Assembly: GCA_902802265.1 (NCBI GenBank) | Contig: CADCLN010000031.1 | Location: forward strand, 1-37,142 | Direction of reading: 5' to 3' | Length of the DNA: 37,142 bases | Source of the DNA: an uncultured Bacteroidales bacterium | GTDB lineage: Bacteria; Bacteroidota; Bacteroidia; Bacteroidales; Bacteroidaceae | In this document: piece after piece, positions 7,378 through 16,537 of the stretch | Layout: each line of letters begins with the position of its first letter | How positions within the stretch are numbered: the stretch's first letter is position 1 | The notes under the pieces: generated by a model | Databases searched by the model: none | Told to the model about the DNA's origin: nothing | Seen by the model: only the letters and a program-made list of their open reading frames with translations | Program-made: the position numbers and the translations under genes

Positions 7378-10300
7378 ATGAAGAAAATCCTACTAACCAT
7401 CTCCATGGTCTTCCTCACATTGGCAGCCGTGGCGCAAAGCGTCAGCGTGACATGGACACTGAGCGACAAAGACAACCTCGGTCTGGCACAAGTGACAGGC
7501 GACAATGCCTACCTGAGCGACAGTTTTACTCTGGGCAGTAACATCGGGGCTACTGCCACCATGACGGGGACCAATGCCGACAGCGGCTACGAAGCCGTCA
7601 GTTACGACCCCTACTTCACCACCTTTACTCCCAAGACCCGTGTGACGGGCAAGACGGCTGGACACTGCATCCAGATGACCGTCACTCCGCAGACGGGGCA
7701 CAGTTTCAAACCCACGAGCATCTCCTTCGACGCCGCCAAGGTGGGTACGGACGGAGGCAATGTGGATGTTTACTACCAGCTGGGCACGGCAAGCAACGTC
7801 GGTCTGGCTACAGCCCTCTCCCCGCTGCGCAACAAGATTACGAGCAGCAACTCCACGGGCTTTTCACACTACGAATATTCCCTGGGCGATGTCATTGTCA
7901 AGGGGCAGTCCTTCAGTTTATACTTATATATATATAACCTGAACGGTACCGACACCGAGAATCCCAAAGCCATCGGTTTCCGCAATGTGAACATCACCGG
8001 AAAGATGGACGAACAGGTGTTCGACGTCAGCCACTACCTCTCTGCCTTTACCTGCAACGGTCAGACTTCTGCCGATGCAGCCCATTCCATTGACCTCTAC
8101 GACGTTACCAAGAACCTGAAGAATGGCGGACTGGCTTCCTACACCACCAAACTCTATGGCGACCCCACCGACTTCGAGGCGGTTTGCAACGACGGCTACA
8201 CAGCCACCGTGGACTACTCCGGACACGTGGCTACCGTGAAAATCTACAGCGGCAGCGAACAGGTGTTTTACTTCGAAACGATGTTCACCGTGACCAACCG
8301 TCAGCCCAAACCTGCTTCCACGCCGCTGAAACGTGGACTGATGGCAGTCAGCCTGAAGGGGGCAGGCATGGGCTCTGGCAACCTGGTGAGCTGGCGACAC
8401 CGTGAAGCCGACGGCTACGGCGTGAAGTACAAGCTCTACTACGGCACCAGCGCCAACCCCACGCTGAAGTTGAACAGCGGAAAATATATCACCGACAAAA
8501 CCAATTTCCTCCACACCACGGGCACAACCAACCATCGCTACAAGCTGGAGGTCTATGACAAGTACGGCAATCTGCTCGAAACCGAAATCTCCGAGAAGGC
8601 ATGGGAGAACCAGACCAAGAATGTTACGCTGGCTGCCGCTCCGGTGGATTTGCGCAATGGGGCCACCTATACACCCAACGATGCGTCGTTCTGCGACATG
8701 GACGGCGATGGTGAGTACGAAATCATCCTGAAGTGGCGACCCTCGAATGAGAAGGATGCTGCCAGCAGCGGCACTACCTCCCAGGCTGTGTATGACTGCT
8801 ACAAACTGGACGGCACGCAGCTTTGGCGCATTCAGACGGGTTACAACATGTTCAACAGTGCCCACACCACACCTTTCATTGCATGGGATTTCGATGGTGA
8901 CGGCTATGGAGAGTTTATGTGCAAGACAGCCCCTGGAGCCATCGACGGCGAGGGCAACTACGTCATCATGGATGGCGACGACCCCAACGCCAACTGGCTC
9001 AACAGCCGTGGAAAGCAGGTGAGCGGTCCCGAATACATTACCGTTTTCGACGGCAGGACAGGTGCTGAAATCTCCACCATTCCTTATCATACAGCCTACG
9101 GCGACGTCAGCACCAGCATCTGGGGCGACAGCGATCAGAACCGTTCCGAGCGTTACCTCGCTGCCATTGCCTGGCTCGACGGACCCGACAAGAACCCCAG
9201 CCCCATCTTTGCCCGTGGCTACTACAGCGGAGCGTTTGTCGCAGCCTACGACTTCGACGGCGTACAGCTGAAGGAACGCTGGGTCAGCCGCAACACCAGC
9301 AGCGGAAAGGGACTTTGGGGCGAAGGTGCACACTCCATCACCGTGGGCGATTGTGATGGTGACGGCAAACAGGAAATTGTCTATGGTTCTGCCGCACTCG
9401 ACCACGACGGCAGTCTGCTCTATCGCACCGGACTGGGTCACGGCGATGCCCTCCATCTCAGCGACTTCGTTCCCGAACACGCTGGGCAGGAGGTCTTCAT
9501 GGTACACGAGAAAAAGCCTTATGGCTACGACCTGCGCGATGCCAAGACGGGTGAACGTCTGCTCTACAAGACTGCCAGCGGCGACACAGGCCGTGGACTG
9601 GCTGCCCACTTCGACTCGTCTTCTCCCCACTCACAGTTCATCTACAGCGCAGCGGCTGGCATGTACGACTGCCTCGACGGTTCCGAGATAGCCTCCAGCT
9701 GGGCTATCGGCAACAGCGGTGCAGGCATCAACTGCCGCATCTATTGGGATGGCGACCTCTACGACGAGTTCTTCGACAAGAGCATCATTGCCCACTGGAA
9801 CCCCACCGGCAAGGCTTTCGACCGCTACACTTTCAACGGCGGCAACTACCTCTGGGGCGAACTGAACAACGGCAGCAAAAACAACCCCTGTGTCATGGGT
9901 GACCTTCTGGGCGACTGGCGCGAGGAAATCGTGACGTGGAGCAATACCGACATGGACAAGACAAAAGACAGCAACGGCTATCCTATCTATACCTGCCGAG
10001 GCAATTTCTACCTCTGCATCTGTGCCACAAGCTTCACTTCGGACTACCGCATTCCGCACCTGATGGACGACCCAGACTACCGTGCACAGGTGATTCTTCA
10101 AAACAGCGTTTACAACCAGCCGCCGCACCTCAGCTGCGACCCCTCTGTGAAGTATGCCGGCAATCCCAACCAGGCACAGCAGGAAGACCTCGACCCCGAG
10201 GACGAACCCGAACCACTGCCCGAATTCACATGGACAGAGCAGTTCAGGATTGACTTCGAAGACGAAGACTACAGCATGTTCACCTTCGACAACGCAGCCA

Positions 10301-11616
10301 ACATCACCCAGAGCATCACCACCGAAGCCAACGGCACGAAGTCCTACGACATCTATGCTGAGCGTACCCGCACCGTCAGCCTCAATCTCTCCGACGTAGA
10401 TCTTGGCAGCTACGACGCCTATAAGTTTGAATTCGACTGGGGTACAGGCGGTTCCAACATGGAAGCCTCCACACTCACCGTCCGTGCCGACAGCGTAGAT
10501 CAGCCGCTGCTTACCATCACCGTTCCCGAAGGCTATGCCACCATTACCTTCAATGCCGGTGAACAAACCCTGGCCACCTACGACAACGGCCGTCCCCTTT
10601 CCGTACCCAACTCTCTCTTCCACATTCAGTTTGTGGGAATCGACAACGGACTTTACCTGACCATCACAAAGGATGGTGTCACCTATGTTGACAACGTGAA
10701 GGTATGCGACACACCAGCCAGGATTACGGGCATCACCGAACTGCTGGGTCGTGCCTACAACCACACCGTCTTCGACAACATCCTGTTCAGCACCTACCAG
10801 ACACCCGAACCACAGCCCGAGATAGTCTGGACTTCAAAACTCAACATCGACTTCGAAGACGAAGACTACAGCATGTTCACCTTCGACAACGCAGCCAACA
10901 TCACCCAAAGCATCACGACCGAAGCCAACGGTACGAAGTCCTACGACATCTATGCTGAGCGCACCCGCACCGTCAGCCTCCCGCTCGCCAACCTTGACCT
11001 TGGCAGCTATGACCTCTACACATTCGAGTTCGACTGGGGCACAGGCGGTTCCAATACCGAAGCCTCCACACTCATCGTTCATGGCGACAGTGTAGATCAA
11101 CTGCTCACGGTCAACATCCCCGAAGGCTATGCCACCATTACCTTCGTGGCAGGTGGCGACACCCTCGGTTCCGGCTACAACGGTCGTCCCCTTTCCGTGC
11201 CCAATGCCCTCTTCCACTTCCAGTTCGTCGGCAGCGAGGCAGGAGTCTATCTTACCATTACCAGGGGAGACGAAACCTACGTTGACAGCGTGAAAATCTG
11301 CCCGACGATGGACAAGGTTACAGGCATCACCAACAAGCTCGGTCGCAGCTACAACCACACCGTCTTCGACAACATCCAGTACAAAGTCCGTGCAGTCGAG
11401 ACCCCCGACATTCCAGAACCACAACCCGTTCTTGGCGATGTTGACGGCGACGGCTTCGTCACCGTTTCCGACATCACCCTGCTCATCAGCATCTATCTTG
11501 GCGAAGAGTCCGAAGTCTATATTCCTGGCTCAGGTGACCTTGACAGCGACCAGCGCATCACCGTGACCGACATCACCCTGCTCATCGACATCTACCTTGC
11601 TGGCGAACAGCAATAG
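7378..11616 (+). CDS. Secreted modular rhamnogalacturonan lyase, PL11 family, with dockerin-like tail
   Basis: A 1412-residue protein. Residues 1-19 are a signal peptide (MKKILLTISMVFLTLAAVAQ). Residues about 20-210 form a beta-rich N-terminal domain of the kind found in Bacteroidota pectate lyases. Residues about 315-925 are the PL11 beta-propeller. Recognisable pieces are PLKRGLMAV, GNLVSWRHRE, DMDGDGEYEIILKWRPSNEKD, YKLDGTQLWRI, DFDGDGYGEFMCKTAPG and the Ca-binding DxDGDG loops. The family cleaves the pectin rhamnogalacturonan-I backbone by beta-elimination. Residues about 958-1340 are two near-identical modules with a 199-residue period, perhaps carbohydrate binding. Residues 1352-1412 carry two dockerin-like EF-hand repeats (DVDGDGFVTVSDITLLI, DLDSDQRITVTDITLLI). 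The gene lies 16 bp after riboflavin synthase, with no promoter seen between. Confidence 0.93.
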   Translation: MKKILLTISMVFLTLAAVAQSVSVTWTLSDKDNLGLAQVTGDNAYLSDSFTLGSNIGATATMTGTNADSGYEAVSYDPYFTTFTPKTRVTGKTAGHCIQMTVTPQTGHSFKPTSISFDAAKVGTDGGNVDVYYQLGTASNVGLATALSPLRNKITSSNSTGFSHYEYSLGDVIVKGQSFSLYLYIYNLNGTDTENPKAIGFRNVNITGKMDEQVFDVSHYLSAFTCNGQTSADAAHSIDLYDVTKNLKNGGLASYTTKLYGDPTDFEAVCNDGYTATVDYSGHVATVKIYSGSEQVFYFETMFTVTNRQPKPASTPLKRGLMAVSLKGAGMGSGNLVSWRHREADGYGVKYKLYYGTSANPTLKLNSGKYITDKTNFLHTTGTTNHRYKLEVYDKYGNLLETEISEKAWENQTKNVTLAAAPVDLRNGATYTPNDASFCDMDGDGEYEIILKWRPSNEKDAASSGTTSQAVYDCYKLDGTQLWRIQTGYNMFNSAHTTPFIAWDFDGDGYGEFMCKTAPGAIDGEGNYVIMDGDDPNANWLNSRGKQVSGPEYITVFDGRTGAEISTIPYHTAYGDVSTSIWGDSDQNRSERYLAAIAWLDGPDKNPSPIFARGYYSGAFVAAYDFDGVQLKERWVSRNTSSGKGLWGEGAHSITVGDCDGDGKQEIVYGSAALDHDGSLLYRTGLGHGDALHLSDFVPEHAGQEVFMVHEKKPYGYDLRDAKTGERLLYKTASGDTGRGLAAHFDSSSPHSQFIYSAAAGMYDCLDGSEIASSWAIGNSGAGINCRIYWDGDLYDEFFDKSIIAHWNPTGKAFDRYTFNGGNYLWGELNNGSKNNPCVMGDLLGDWREEIVTWSNTDMDKTKDSNGYPIYTCRGNFYLCICATSFTSDYRIPHLMDDPDYRAQVILQNSVYNQPPHLSCDPSVKYAGNPNQAQQEDLDPEDEPEPLPEFTWTEQFRIDFEDEDYSMFTFDNAANITQSITTEANGTKSYDIYAERTRTVSLNLSDVDLGSYDAYKFEFDWGTGGSNMEASTLTVRADSVDQPLLTITVPEGYATITFNAGEQTLATYDNGRPLSVPNSLFHIQFVGIDNGLYLTITKDGVTYVDNVKVCDTPARITGITELLGRAYNHTVFDNILFSTYQTPEPQPEIVWTSKLNIDFEDEDYSMFTFDNAANITQSITTEANGTKSYDIYAERTRTVSLPLANLDLGSYDLYTFEFDWGTGGSNTEASTLIVHGDSVDQLLTVNIPEGYATITFVAGGDTLGSGYNGRPLSVPNALFHFQFVGSEAGVYLTITRGDETYVDSVKICPTMDKVTGITNKLGRSYNHTVFDNIQYKVRAVETPDIPEPQPVLGDVDGDGFVTVSDITLLISIYLGEESEVYIPGSGDLDSDQRITVTDITLLIDIYLAGEQQ
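10249..11391 (+). repeat. Two tandem gene-internal modules (597-bp period)
   Basis: The copies start at about 10249 and 10846 inside the PL11 gene. The first 130 or so bases (FEDEDYSMFTFDNAANITQ onward) are almost identical, and similarity falls off towards the 3' ends. Both copies keep GYATITF, GRPLSVPN and YNHTVFDNI. The linker reads PEPQPE. The pattern suggests a recent duplication or gene conversion limited to the 5' part of each module. Confidence 0.9.
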
Positions 11617-12120
11617 TTTCCAATGCATCCCTTCCCCACGGGCCAGGACGCACAACACCCAAAGCCTTTTGCCTGCACCTCTCCACAGGCGAAAGGCTTT
11701 TTTTTGCACGGTAACCCACCAAAAAGGAAAATGATGTTCGCTACATCTGCATACGCTCAAGGAAAGTTCCACGGTTCCACGGTTCCACCGGAAATCCTAC
11801 TTCCTTTCTAAAAAACTTTTTTTATTTTTTATACCCCTCAATTTTTGCTATTTTCGGTGGTACCGTGGAACCGCTTATGGGAATAGTGATAATAATATAC
11901 AGATTTTCAATCAATAAATACGTTTTATTAAATTTTTAGGTGCGGTTCCACGTCGGTTCCACGTCGGTTCCAGGCTCCCCACCCTGGAACCGCATTCCCA
12001 CTTCGATAGCAAAGTTCTCCTGCTGCCGTCGCATAGTTCTGCCGTCTGGGTGGCAATGCAGTGCCAGACGAGTGGCACAGTTCTCCCACCGCAGTGGCAT
12101 AACTGTGCCACCTTGGCGAG
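11614..12120 (+). repeat. Structured non-coding repeat of about 500 bp, copy A
   Basis: It closely matches 28606-29180 in the same orientation. Similarity begins at the stop codon of the upstream gene. The order is a terminator hairpin (11661-11705), an ATGATGTTCGCTACATCTGC block, GGTTCCAC repeats with an imperfect 20-bp inverted pair (11772-11791 and 11854-11873), an AT-rich run, and a second GGTTCCA series. That series ends in the perfect 10-bp hairpin CGGTTCCAGG/CCTGGAACCG (11965-11992). Degenerate units of about 22 bp containing GGCACAGTTCTCCCAC complete the element. Short frames inside it look accidental. No gene is supportable between 11617 and 12324. Confidence 0.85.
11661..11705 (+). 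terminator. Intrinsic terminator after the PL11 gene
   Basis: The 15-bp stem AAAGCCTTTTGCCTG (11661-11675) pairs with CAGGCGAAAGGCTTT (11686-11700), including one G-T wobble. The loop is 10 nt and the run of T continues to 11705. It starts 44 bp after the stop codon. Confidence 0.92.
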
Positions 12121-12270
12121 ACAACTTTGCCCCCTCTAACGCAAGCCATTCAGACAAAAAAACGGCATCCGTTCTTCGTGTCTTGACAAGATTATTCCGT
12201 TTTTGTGTCTTTTTGCCATCGAAAAGATGTTTTTTCTGGTTTTTATGTCGTTTCTTTCGTGGAAAAGTTG

Positions 12271-12278
12271 TAATTTTG
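12271..12278 (+). promoter_or_regulatory. -7 promoter element of the ilv operon
   Basis: TAATTTTG matches TAnnTTTG and lies 46 bp before the ilvD ATG. The -33 region has no clean TTTG. The short leader leaves no room for a peptide-type attenuator, and none is seen. Confidence 0.65.
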
Positions 12279-12324
12279 CAGCCGATTTTGTACGTAATAA
12301 ACGCAAATAACGAAGGGAGAACGC

Positions 12325-14127
12325 ATGAAACATCAGTTACGCAGTGCTGTGTGCACTGAAGGTCGCCGTATGGCAGGGGCACGCGCCCTGTGGGTAGCCA
12401 ACGGCATGAAGCGTGAACAGTTTGGCAAGCCTATTATTGCGATTGTCAACTCGTTCACTCAGTTTGTTCCAGGACATACCCATCTGCACGAGGCAGGTCA
12501 GATTGTGAAGCAGGAGATTGAACGGATGGGTTGCTATGCAGCGGAGTTCAACACGATTGCCATTGACGACGGCATTGCCATGGGGCATGACGGCATGTTG
12601 TATTCGTTGCCCAGCCGCGACATCATTGCCGACTCGGTGGAGTATATGTGCAACGCGCACAAGGCAGATGCGATGATCTGCATCTCGAACTGCGACAAGA
12701 TTACGCCAGGTATGCTCATGGCTGCCATGCGACTGAATATCCCTGCCGTGTTTGTGAGCGGCGGTCCCATGGAGGCTGGCAAGTATAAGGGCGAGAATCT
12801 TGACCTGATTGCTGCCATGGTGAAGGGTGCCGACCCCACGGTGAGCGACGACGAACTGGCTGAGGTTGAGAACCGTGCCTGTCCTGGTTGTGGCTGCTGT
12901 TCGGGCATGTTCACGGCCAACTCCATGAACAACCTGACGGAGGCTATCGGCCTGAGTCTGCCTGGCAACGGCACGATTTTGGCTACTCATGTGAACCGCA
13001 AGGAACTGATGAAGGCAGCTGCCCGTCAGATTGTGAAAAATGCGTTGGCTTACTATGAGGATGGCGACGAAAGTGTGTTGCCTCGATCTATTGCCACACG
13101 CACGGCGTTTCTCAATGCCATGACCCTCGACATCGCCATGGGAGCCAGTACCAACACTGTGCTGCACCTTTTGGCTGTGGCTCAGGAGGCTGGCGTGGAC
13201 TTCACGATGAAGGATATTGATGCGCTGTCGCGCAGGACGCCGTTCCTGTGCAAACTGGCACCGAACAGCCAGAAGTACAGTGTGCAGGAGTGTGGACGTG
13301 CAGGCGGTATGCTGGGTCTGCTAGGCGAACTGGCAAAGGGTGGACTCATCGACACGAGCGTAAAGCGTGTGAACGGTGCTACGCTGGCTGAAGACATAGA
13401 GAAGTACAGCATCCTGAAGGAGAACATTGACCCAGAGGCAAAGCGCATCTACAGCAGTGCGCCTGCGGGTGTGTTCTGCAACGAACTGGGTGTACAGAAT
13501 ACAAATTACGACACTTTGGACACCGACCGCACGGCTGGCTGCATCCGCGACATCGAGCATGCCTACACGAAGGACGGCGGCATGGCCATCCTGTTTGGCA
13601 ACATCGCTCAGGACGGTTGCGTGGTGAAGACGGCTGGTGTAGATGAAAGCATCTGGAAGTTCAGCGGTCCTGCCGTCGTGTTCGATTCGCAGGAAGATGC
13701 TTGCGAAGGCATTCTGGGCGGCAAGGTGAAGAAGGGCGACGTGGTGGTCATCACTCACGAGGGTCCGAAGGGCGGCCCTGGTATGCAGGAGATGCTTTAC
13801 CCCACATCGTACATCAAGAGTATGCACATGGGCAAGGAGTGCGCCCTGATTACCGACGGACGCTTCTCGGGCGGTACCAGCGGACTGAGCATCGGCCACA
13901 TTTCGCCGGAGGCTGCCAGCGGTGGCAACATCGGAAAGATTGTGGATGGCGACATCATCGAGATTGACATCCCGAACCGCAGCATCAATGTGCGTCTGAG
14001 TGACGAGGAACTGGCCGCACGCCCGCAGCAGCCGCTGAAGCGCAACCGCGTGGTGAGCAAGGCTTTGCGTGCATACGCCCAGAGTGTTTCATCTGCCGAC
14101 AAGGGCGGCGTAAGAATGATTGAATAA
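12325..14127 (+). CDS. ilvD: Dihydroxy-acid dehydratase
   Basis: A 600-residue cytosolic Fe-S dehydratase that converts dihydroxy-isovalerate and dihydroxy-methylvalerate to the keto acids for Val/Leu and Ile. Family landmarks are present: [14 protein letters not shown] (start near residue 73), cluster cysteines C119 and C123 in CISNCDK, and [18 protein letters not shown] with C186, C189, C191 and C192. The C-terminal swivel domain has [24 protein letters not shown]. Length and motifs indicate an intact enzyme. A purine-rich GAAGGGAG precedes the ATG. It is the first gene of ilvD-ilvB-ilvN-ilvC, and its stop (TAAATGG) abuts the ilvB start. Confidence 0.98.
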   Translation: MKHQLRSAVCTEGRRMAGARALWVANGMKREQFGKPIIAIVNSFTQFVPGHTHLHEAGQIVKQEIERMGCYAAEFNTIAIDDGIAMGHDGMLYSLPSRDIIADSVEYMCNAHKADAMICISNCDKITPGMLMAAMRLNIPAVFVSGGPMEAGKYKGENLDLIAAMVKGADPTVSDDELAEVENRACPGCGCCSGMFTANSMNNLTEAIGLSLPGNGTILATHVNRKELMKAAARQIVKNALAYYEDGDESVLPRSIATRTAFLNAMTLDIAMGASTNTVLHLLAVAQEAGVDFTMKDIDALSRRTPFLCKLAPNSQKYSVQECGRAGGMLGLLGELAKGGLIDTSVKRVNGATLAEDIEKYSILKENIDPEAKRIYSSAPAGVFCNELGVQNTNYDTLDTDRTAGCIRDIEHAYTKDGGMAILFGNIAQDGCVVKTAGVDESIWKFSGPAVVFDSQEDACEGILGGKVKKGDVVVITHEGPKGGPGMQEMLYPTSYIKSMHMGKECALITDGRFSGGTSGLSIGHISPEAASGGNIGKIVDGDIIEIDIPNRSINVRLSDEELAARPQQPLKRNRVVSKALRAYAQSVSSADKGGVRMIE

Positions 14128-15819
14128 ATGGAAAGAATTACTGGTGCAGAGGCGTTGATGCGTGCCCTGGAGCACGAGAACGTGGATGTTCTCTTTGGCT
14201 ATCCTGGTGGCAGCATCATGCCGACATACGATGCACTTTATGATCACAAGAAGACGTTGAACCACATCCTTGTTCGCCATGAGCAGGGAGCCGTACATGC
14301 CGCGCAGGGTTATGCCCGTGTCAGCGGAAAAGTGGGTTGTGCCATTGTGACCAGTGGTCCAGGTGCAACAAATACGATTACGGGTATTGCCGATGCGATG
14401 ATTGACTCCACACCGATTGTGGTCATCTGCGGTCAGGTGGGTGTTGCCATGCTGGGTACGGATGCCTTCCAGGAGGTGGATGTGGTGGGTGTCACTTCGC
14501 CTATCACGAAGTGGAGCTATCAGATTCGCCGTGCGGAGGATGTGGCATGGGCTGTGGCTCGGGCTTTCTACATTGCCAAGAGCGGACGCCCAGGGCCTGT
14601 AGTGCTCGACTTTGCAAAGAATGCACAGACAAGCATGGTGGACTACCAGCCCGCGAAGGCTGACTTCATCCGCAGCTATGAGCCTGACCCCGACCTTAAC
14701 GAAGACCAGATTCGGCAGGCTGCCAAGATGATTAACGACAGCGTGAAGCCGTTTGTCCTGGTGGGGCAGGGCGTGGAACTGGGCAATGCCCGTGAGGAAT
14801 TGAAAGCCTTCCTGGAGAAGGCCGACCTGCCTTGCGGCACGACATTCCTCGGACTGAGTGCCATCGAGAGCGACCACCGTCTGAACAAGGGCATCCTGGG
14901 TATGCATGGCAATCTGGGACCCAATGTAATGACCAACCAGTGCGACTTGCTCATTGCTGTGGGTATGCGCTTCGACGACCGTGTGACGGGCAACTTGCAG
15001 ACATACGCTCGGCAGGCCAAGATTATCCACTTCGACATCGACCGCTCGGAGTTCAACAAGAACGTGAAGGTGGATTTGGCTGTGCATGGCGACTGCAAGA
15101 AGACGCTGGCTGCCGTGACAGCTTTGCTCGACCAGACCACACACACGGCATGGATTGATGGTTTCAAACCCTACGAGGAGAAAGAATATAATAAGGTAAT
15201 AGACAAGGCTCTGCACCCCAAGGAGGGTGCGCTGCTGATGGGCGAAGTGATTCGCAAGGTGAGCGAAGCCACAAACAACGAGGCTATCCTTGTGACCGAC
15301 GTGGGTCAGAATCAGTTGTTTGCCTGCCGTTACTTCAAGTTTACGAAGCCGCGTAGCATTGTCACTTCTGGCGGACTGGGCACGATGGGCTTTGCCATTC
15401 CTGCCGCCATCGGTGCCACGTTTGGTGCGCCCCACCGCACGGTGTGTATGTTCTGTGGCGATGGTGGTATGCAGATGACCATTCAGGAGCTGGGTACCAT
15501 CATGGAACAGGGTGCGCCCGTGAAGATGATTCTGCTGAACAACAATTATCTGGGCAATGTGCGCCAGTGGCAGGAGATGTTCTTCCAGCGCCGGTATTCG
15601 TTCACTCCGATGGTGAACCCCGACTACGAACTGATTGCCAAGGGCTATGGCATTCCTGCCAAGACGGTCGTGGAGCGTAAAGACCTCGACGCCGCCATTC
15701 AGGAGATGCTGCAGACAGCGGGTCCATACCTCTTGCAGTGTGCCATCAAGGAGGACGACAATGTGCTGCCGATGACACCGCCTGGAGCCAATGTGAATGA
15801 AATGCTCCTGGAATGTTGA
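14128..15819 (+). CDS. ilvB: Acetolactate synthase large (catalytic) subunit
   Basis: A 563-residue thiamine-diphosphate enzyme making 2-acetolactate from two pyruvates, or acetohydroxybutyrate from pyruvate plus ketobutyrate. The N-terminal TPP pyrimidine-binding domain shows FGYPGGSIMPTYDAL and catalytic E52 in RHEQGAVHAAQGYAR. A central FAD-type domain contains GILGMHGN. The C-terminal PP domain has G444-D-G-G and N471-N-N, the Mg/TPP motif GDGG...NNNYLG. It starts directly after the ilvD stop and is followed by its regulatory subunit. Together they form the committed step of branched-chain synthesis. Confidence 0.97.
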   Translation: MERITGAEALMRALEHENVDVLFGYPGGSIMPTYDALYDHKKTLNHILVRHEQGAVHAAQGYARVSGKVGCAIVTSGPGATNTITGIADAMIDSTPIVVICGQVGVAMLGTDAFQEVDVVGVTSPITKWSYQIRRAEDVAWAVARAFYIAKSGRPGPVVLDFAKNAQTSMVDYQPAKADFIRSYEPDPDLNEDQIRQAAKMINDSVKPFVLVGQGVELGNAREELKAFLEKADLPCGTTFLGLSAIESDHRLNKGILGMHGNLGPNVMTNQCDLLIAVGMRFDDRVTGNLQTYARQAKIIHFDIDRSEFNKNVKVDLAVHGDCKKTLAAVTALLDQTTHTAWIDGFKPYEEKEYNKVIDKALHPKEGALLMGEVIRKVSEATNNEAILVTDVGQNQLFACRYFKFTKPRSIVTSGGLGTMGFAIPAAIGATFGAPHRTVCMFCGDGGMQMTIQELGTIMEQGAPVKMILLNNNYLGNVRQWQEMFFQRRYSFTPMVNPDYELIAKGYGIPAKTVVERKDLDAAIQEMLQTAGPYLLQCAIKEDDNVLPMTPPGANVNEMLLEC

Positions 15820-15893
15820 CGAGAAGGACTGGAGGACAATGTGGCGACTGCCAGTCTTGTGGGAAATGCGACAAGATATTGACACCCGACCAC

Positions 15894-16484
15894 ATGGCTG
15901 AAGAAAGTAAAAACGTAAAAACGCAAGAACGAATGGAACAAGAGAATAGCATAAAGCTTTACACCTTCATCATTTATTCAGAAAATGTGCCTGGTCTGCT
16001 GAGTCAGATTACGGCTGTCTTCACACGTCGTCAGGTGAACATCGAGTCGCTGAACGTGTGTGCGTCGAGTACGCCTGGTGCCCATAAATACACCATCACG
16101 GCAAACTGCAACCTGGCCATGGCTAAGATGCTGACAGCACAGATTGAGAAGAAAATCGACGTGCTGCAGGCAAATTTCTTTACAGACGAAGAAATCTTCA
16201 TCAACGAGACTTGTCTGCTGAAAATCAGTACTCCCGTCATGCTGGAAAACAAAAATGTCTGTCGCATGGTGCGTTTGCATGGAGCACACATCGTGGAGGT
16301 GAACCCCATTTACGCCACCATAGAGAAGACGGGCATTACGTCGGACATCCTTTCGCTCTACGATTCGCTGAAGACGTTGGGCTGTGTGCTGCAGTTTGTG
16401 CGTTCAGGGCGTATTTGCATCACCAAGGACTTCACCGAACATCTGGATGAATACTTGGCTGAACGGGAAAAGAAAAGAAAATAA
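15894..16484 (+). CDS. ilvN: Acetolactate synthase small (regulatory) subunit
   Basis: An ACT-domain regulatory subunit that conveys valine feedback inhibition to IlvB. The core begins IKLYTFIIYSENVPGLLSQITAVFTRRQVNIESLNV, the typical first ACT domain. A second ACT-like half and a C-terminal tail (EYLAEREKKRK) follow. The start is uncertain. ATG 15894 (MAEESKN) gives 196 residues and ATG 15933 (MEQENS) gives 183, closer to usual family length. ATG 15813 overlaps the ilvB stop and would add a CxxCxxCxxC stretch. None has a good ribosome-binding site. Confidence 0.93.
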   Translation: MAEESKNVKTQERMEQENSIKLYTFIIYSENVPGLLSQITAVFTRRQVNIESLNVCASSTPGAHKYTITANCNLAMAKMLTAQIEKKIDVLQANFFTDEEIFINETCLLKISTPVMLENKNVCRMVRLHGAHIVEVNPIYATIEKTGITSDILSLYDSLKTLGCVLQFVRSGRICITKDFTEHLDEYLAEREKKRK

Positions 16485-16537
16485 GTACCAATATTTTATC
16501 AACAATAATTTATCAACTTAATTAATTACAATCAAAA

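Noticed and set aside
7924-9630. Long leftward frame opposite the PL11 gene (568 codons)
   Set aside because: It is a shadow of the high-GC-third-position PL11 gene. The sense frame has clear family motifs.
12150-12324. Leader-peptide attenuator for the ilv operon
   Set aside because: Only about 40 nt remain between the expected transcription start and ilvD. There is no Leu/Val/Ile-rich short frame and no terminator hairpin.
11911-12382. Cys/His/Arg-rich open frames within the 500-bp repeat
   Set aside because: They arise from translating the GGTTCCA and GGCACAGTTCTCC repeats and differ between frames. No start or promoter supports them.
14089-15885. Long leftward frame opposite ilvB (598 codons)
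   Set aside because: It lies antisense to an unambiguous acetolactate synthase gene and has low-complexity His/Leu-rich composition without motifs.
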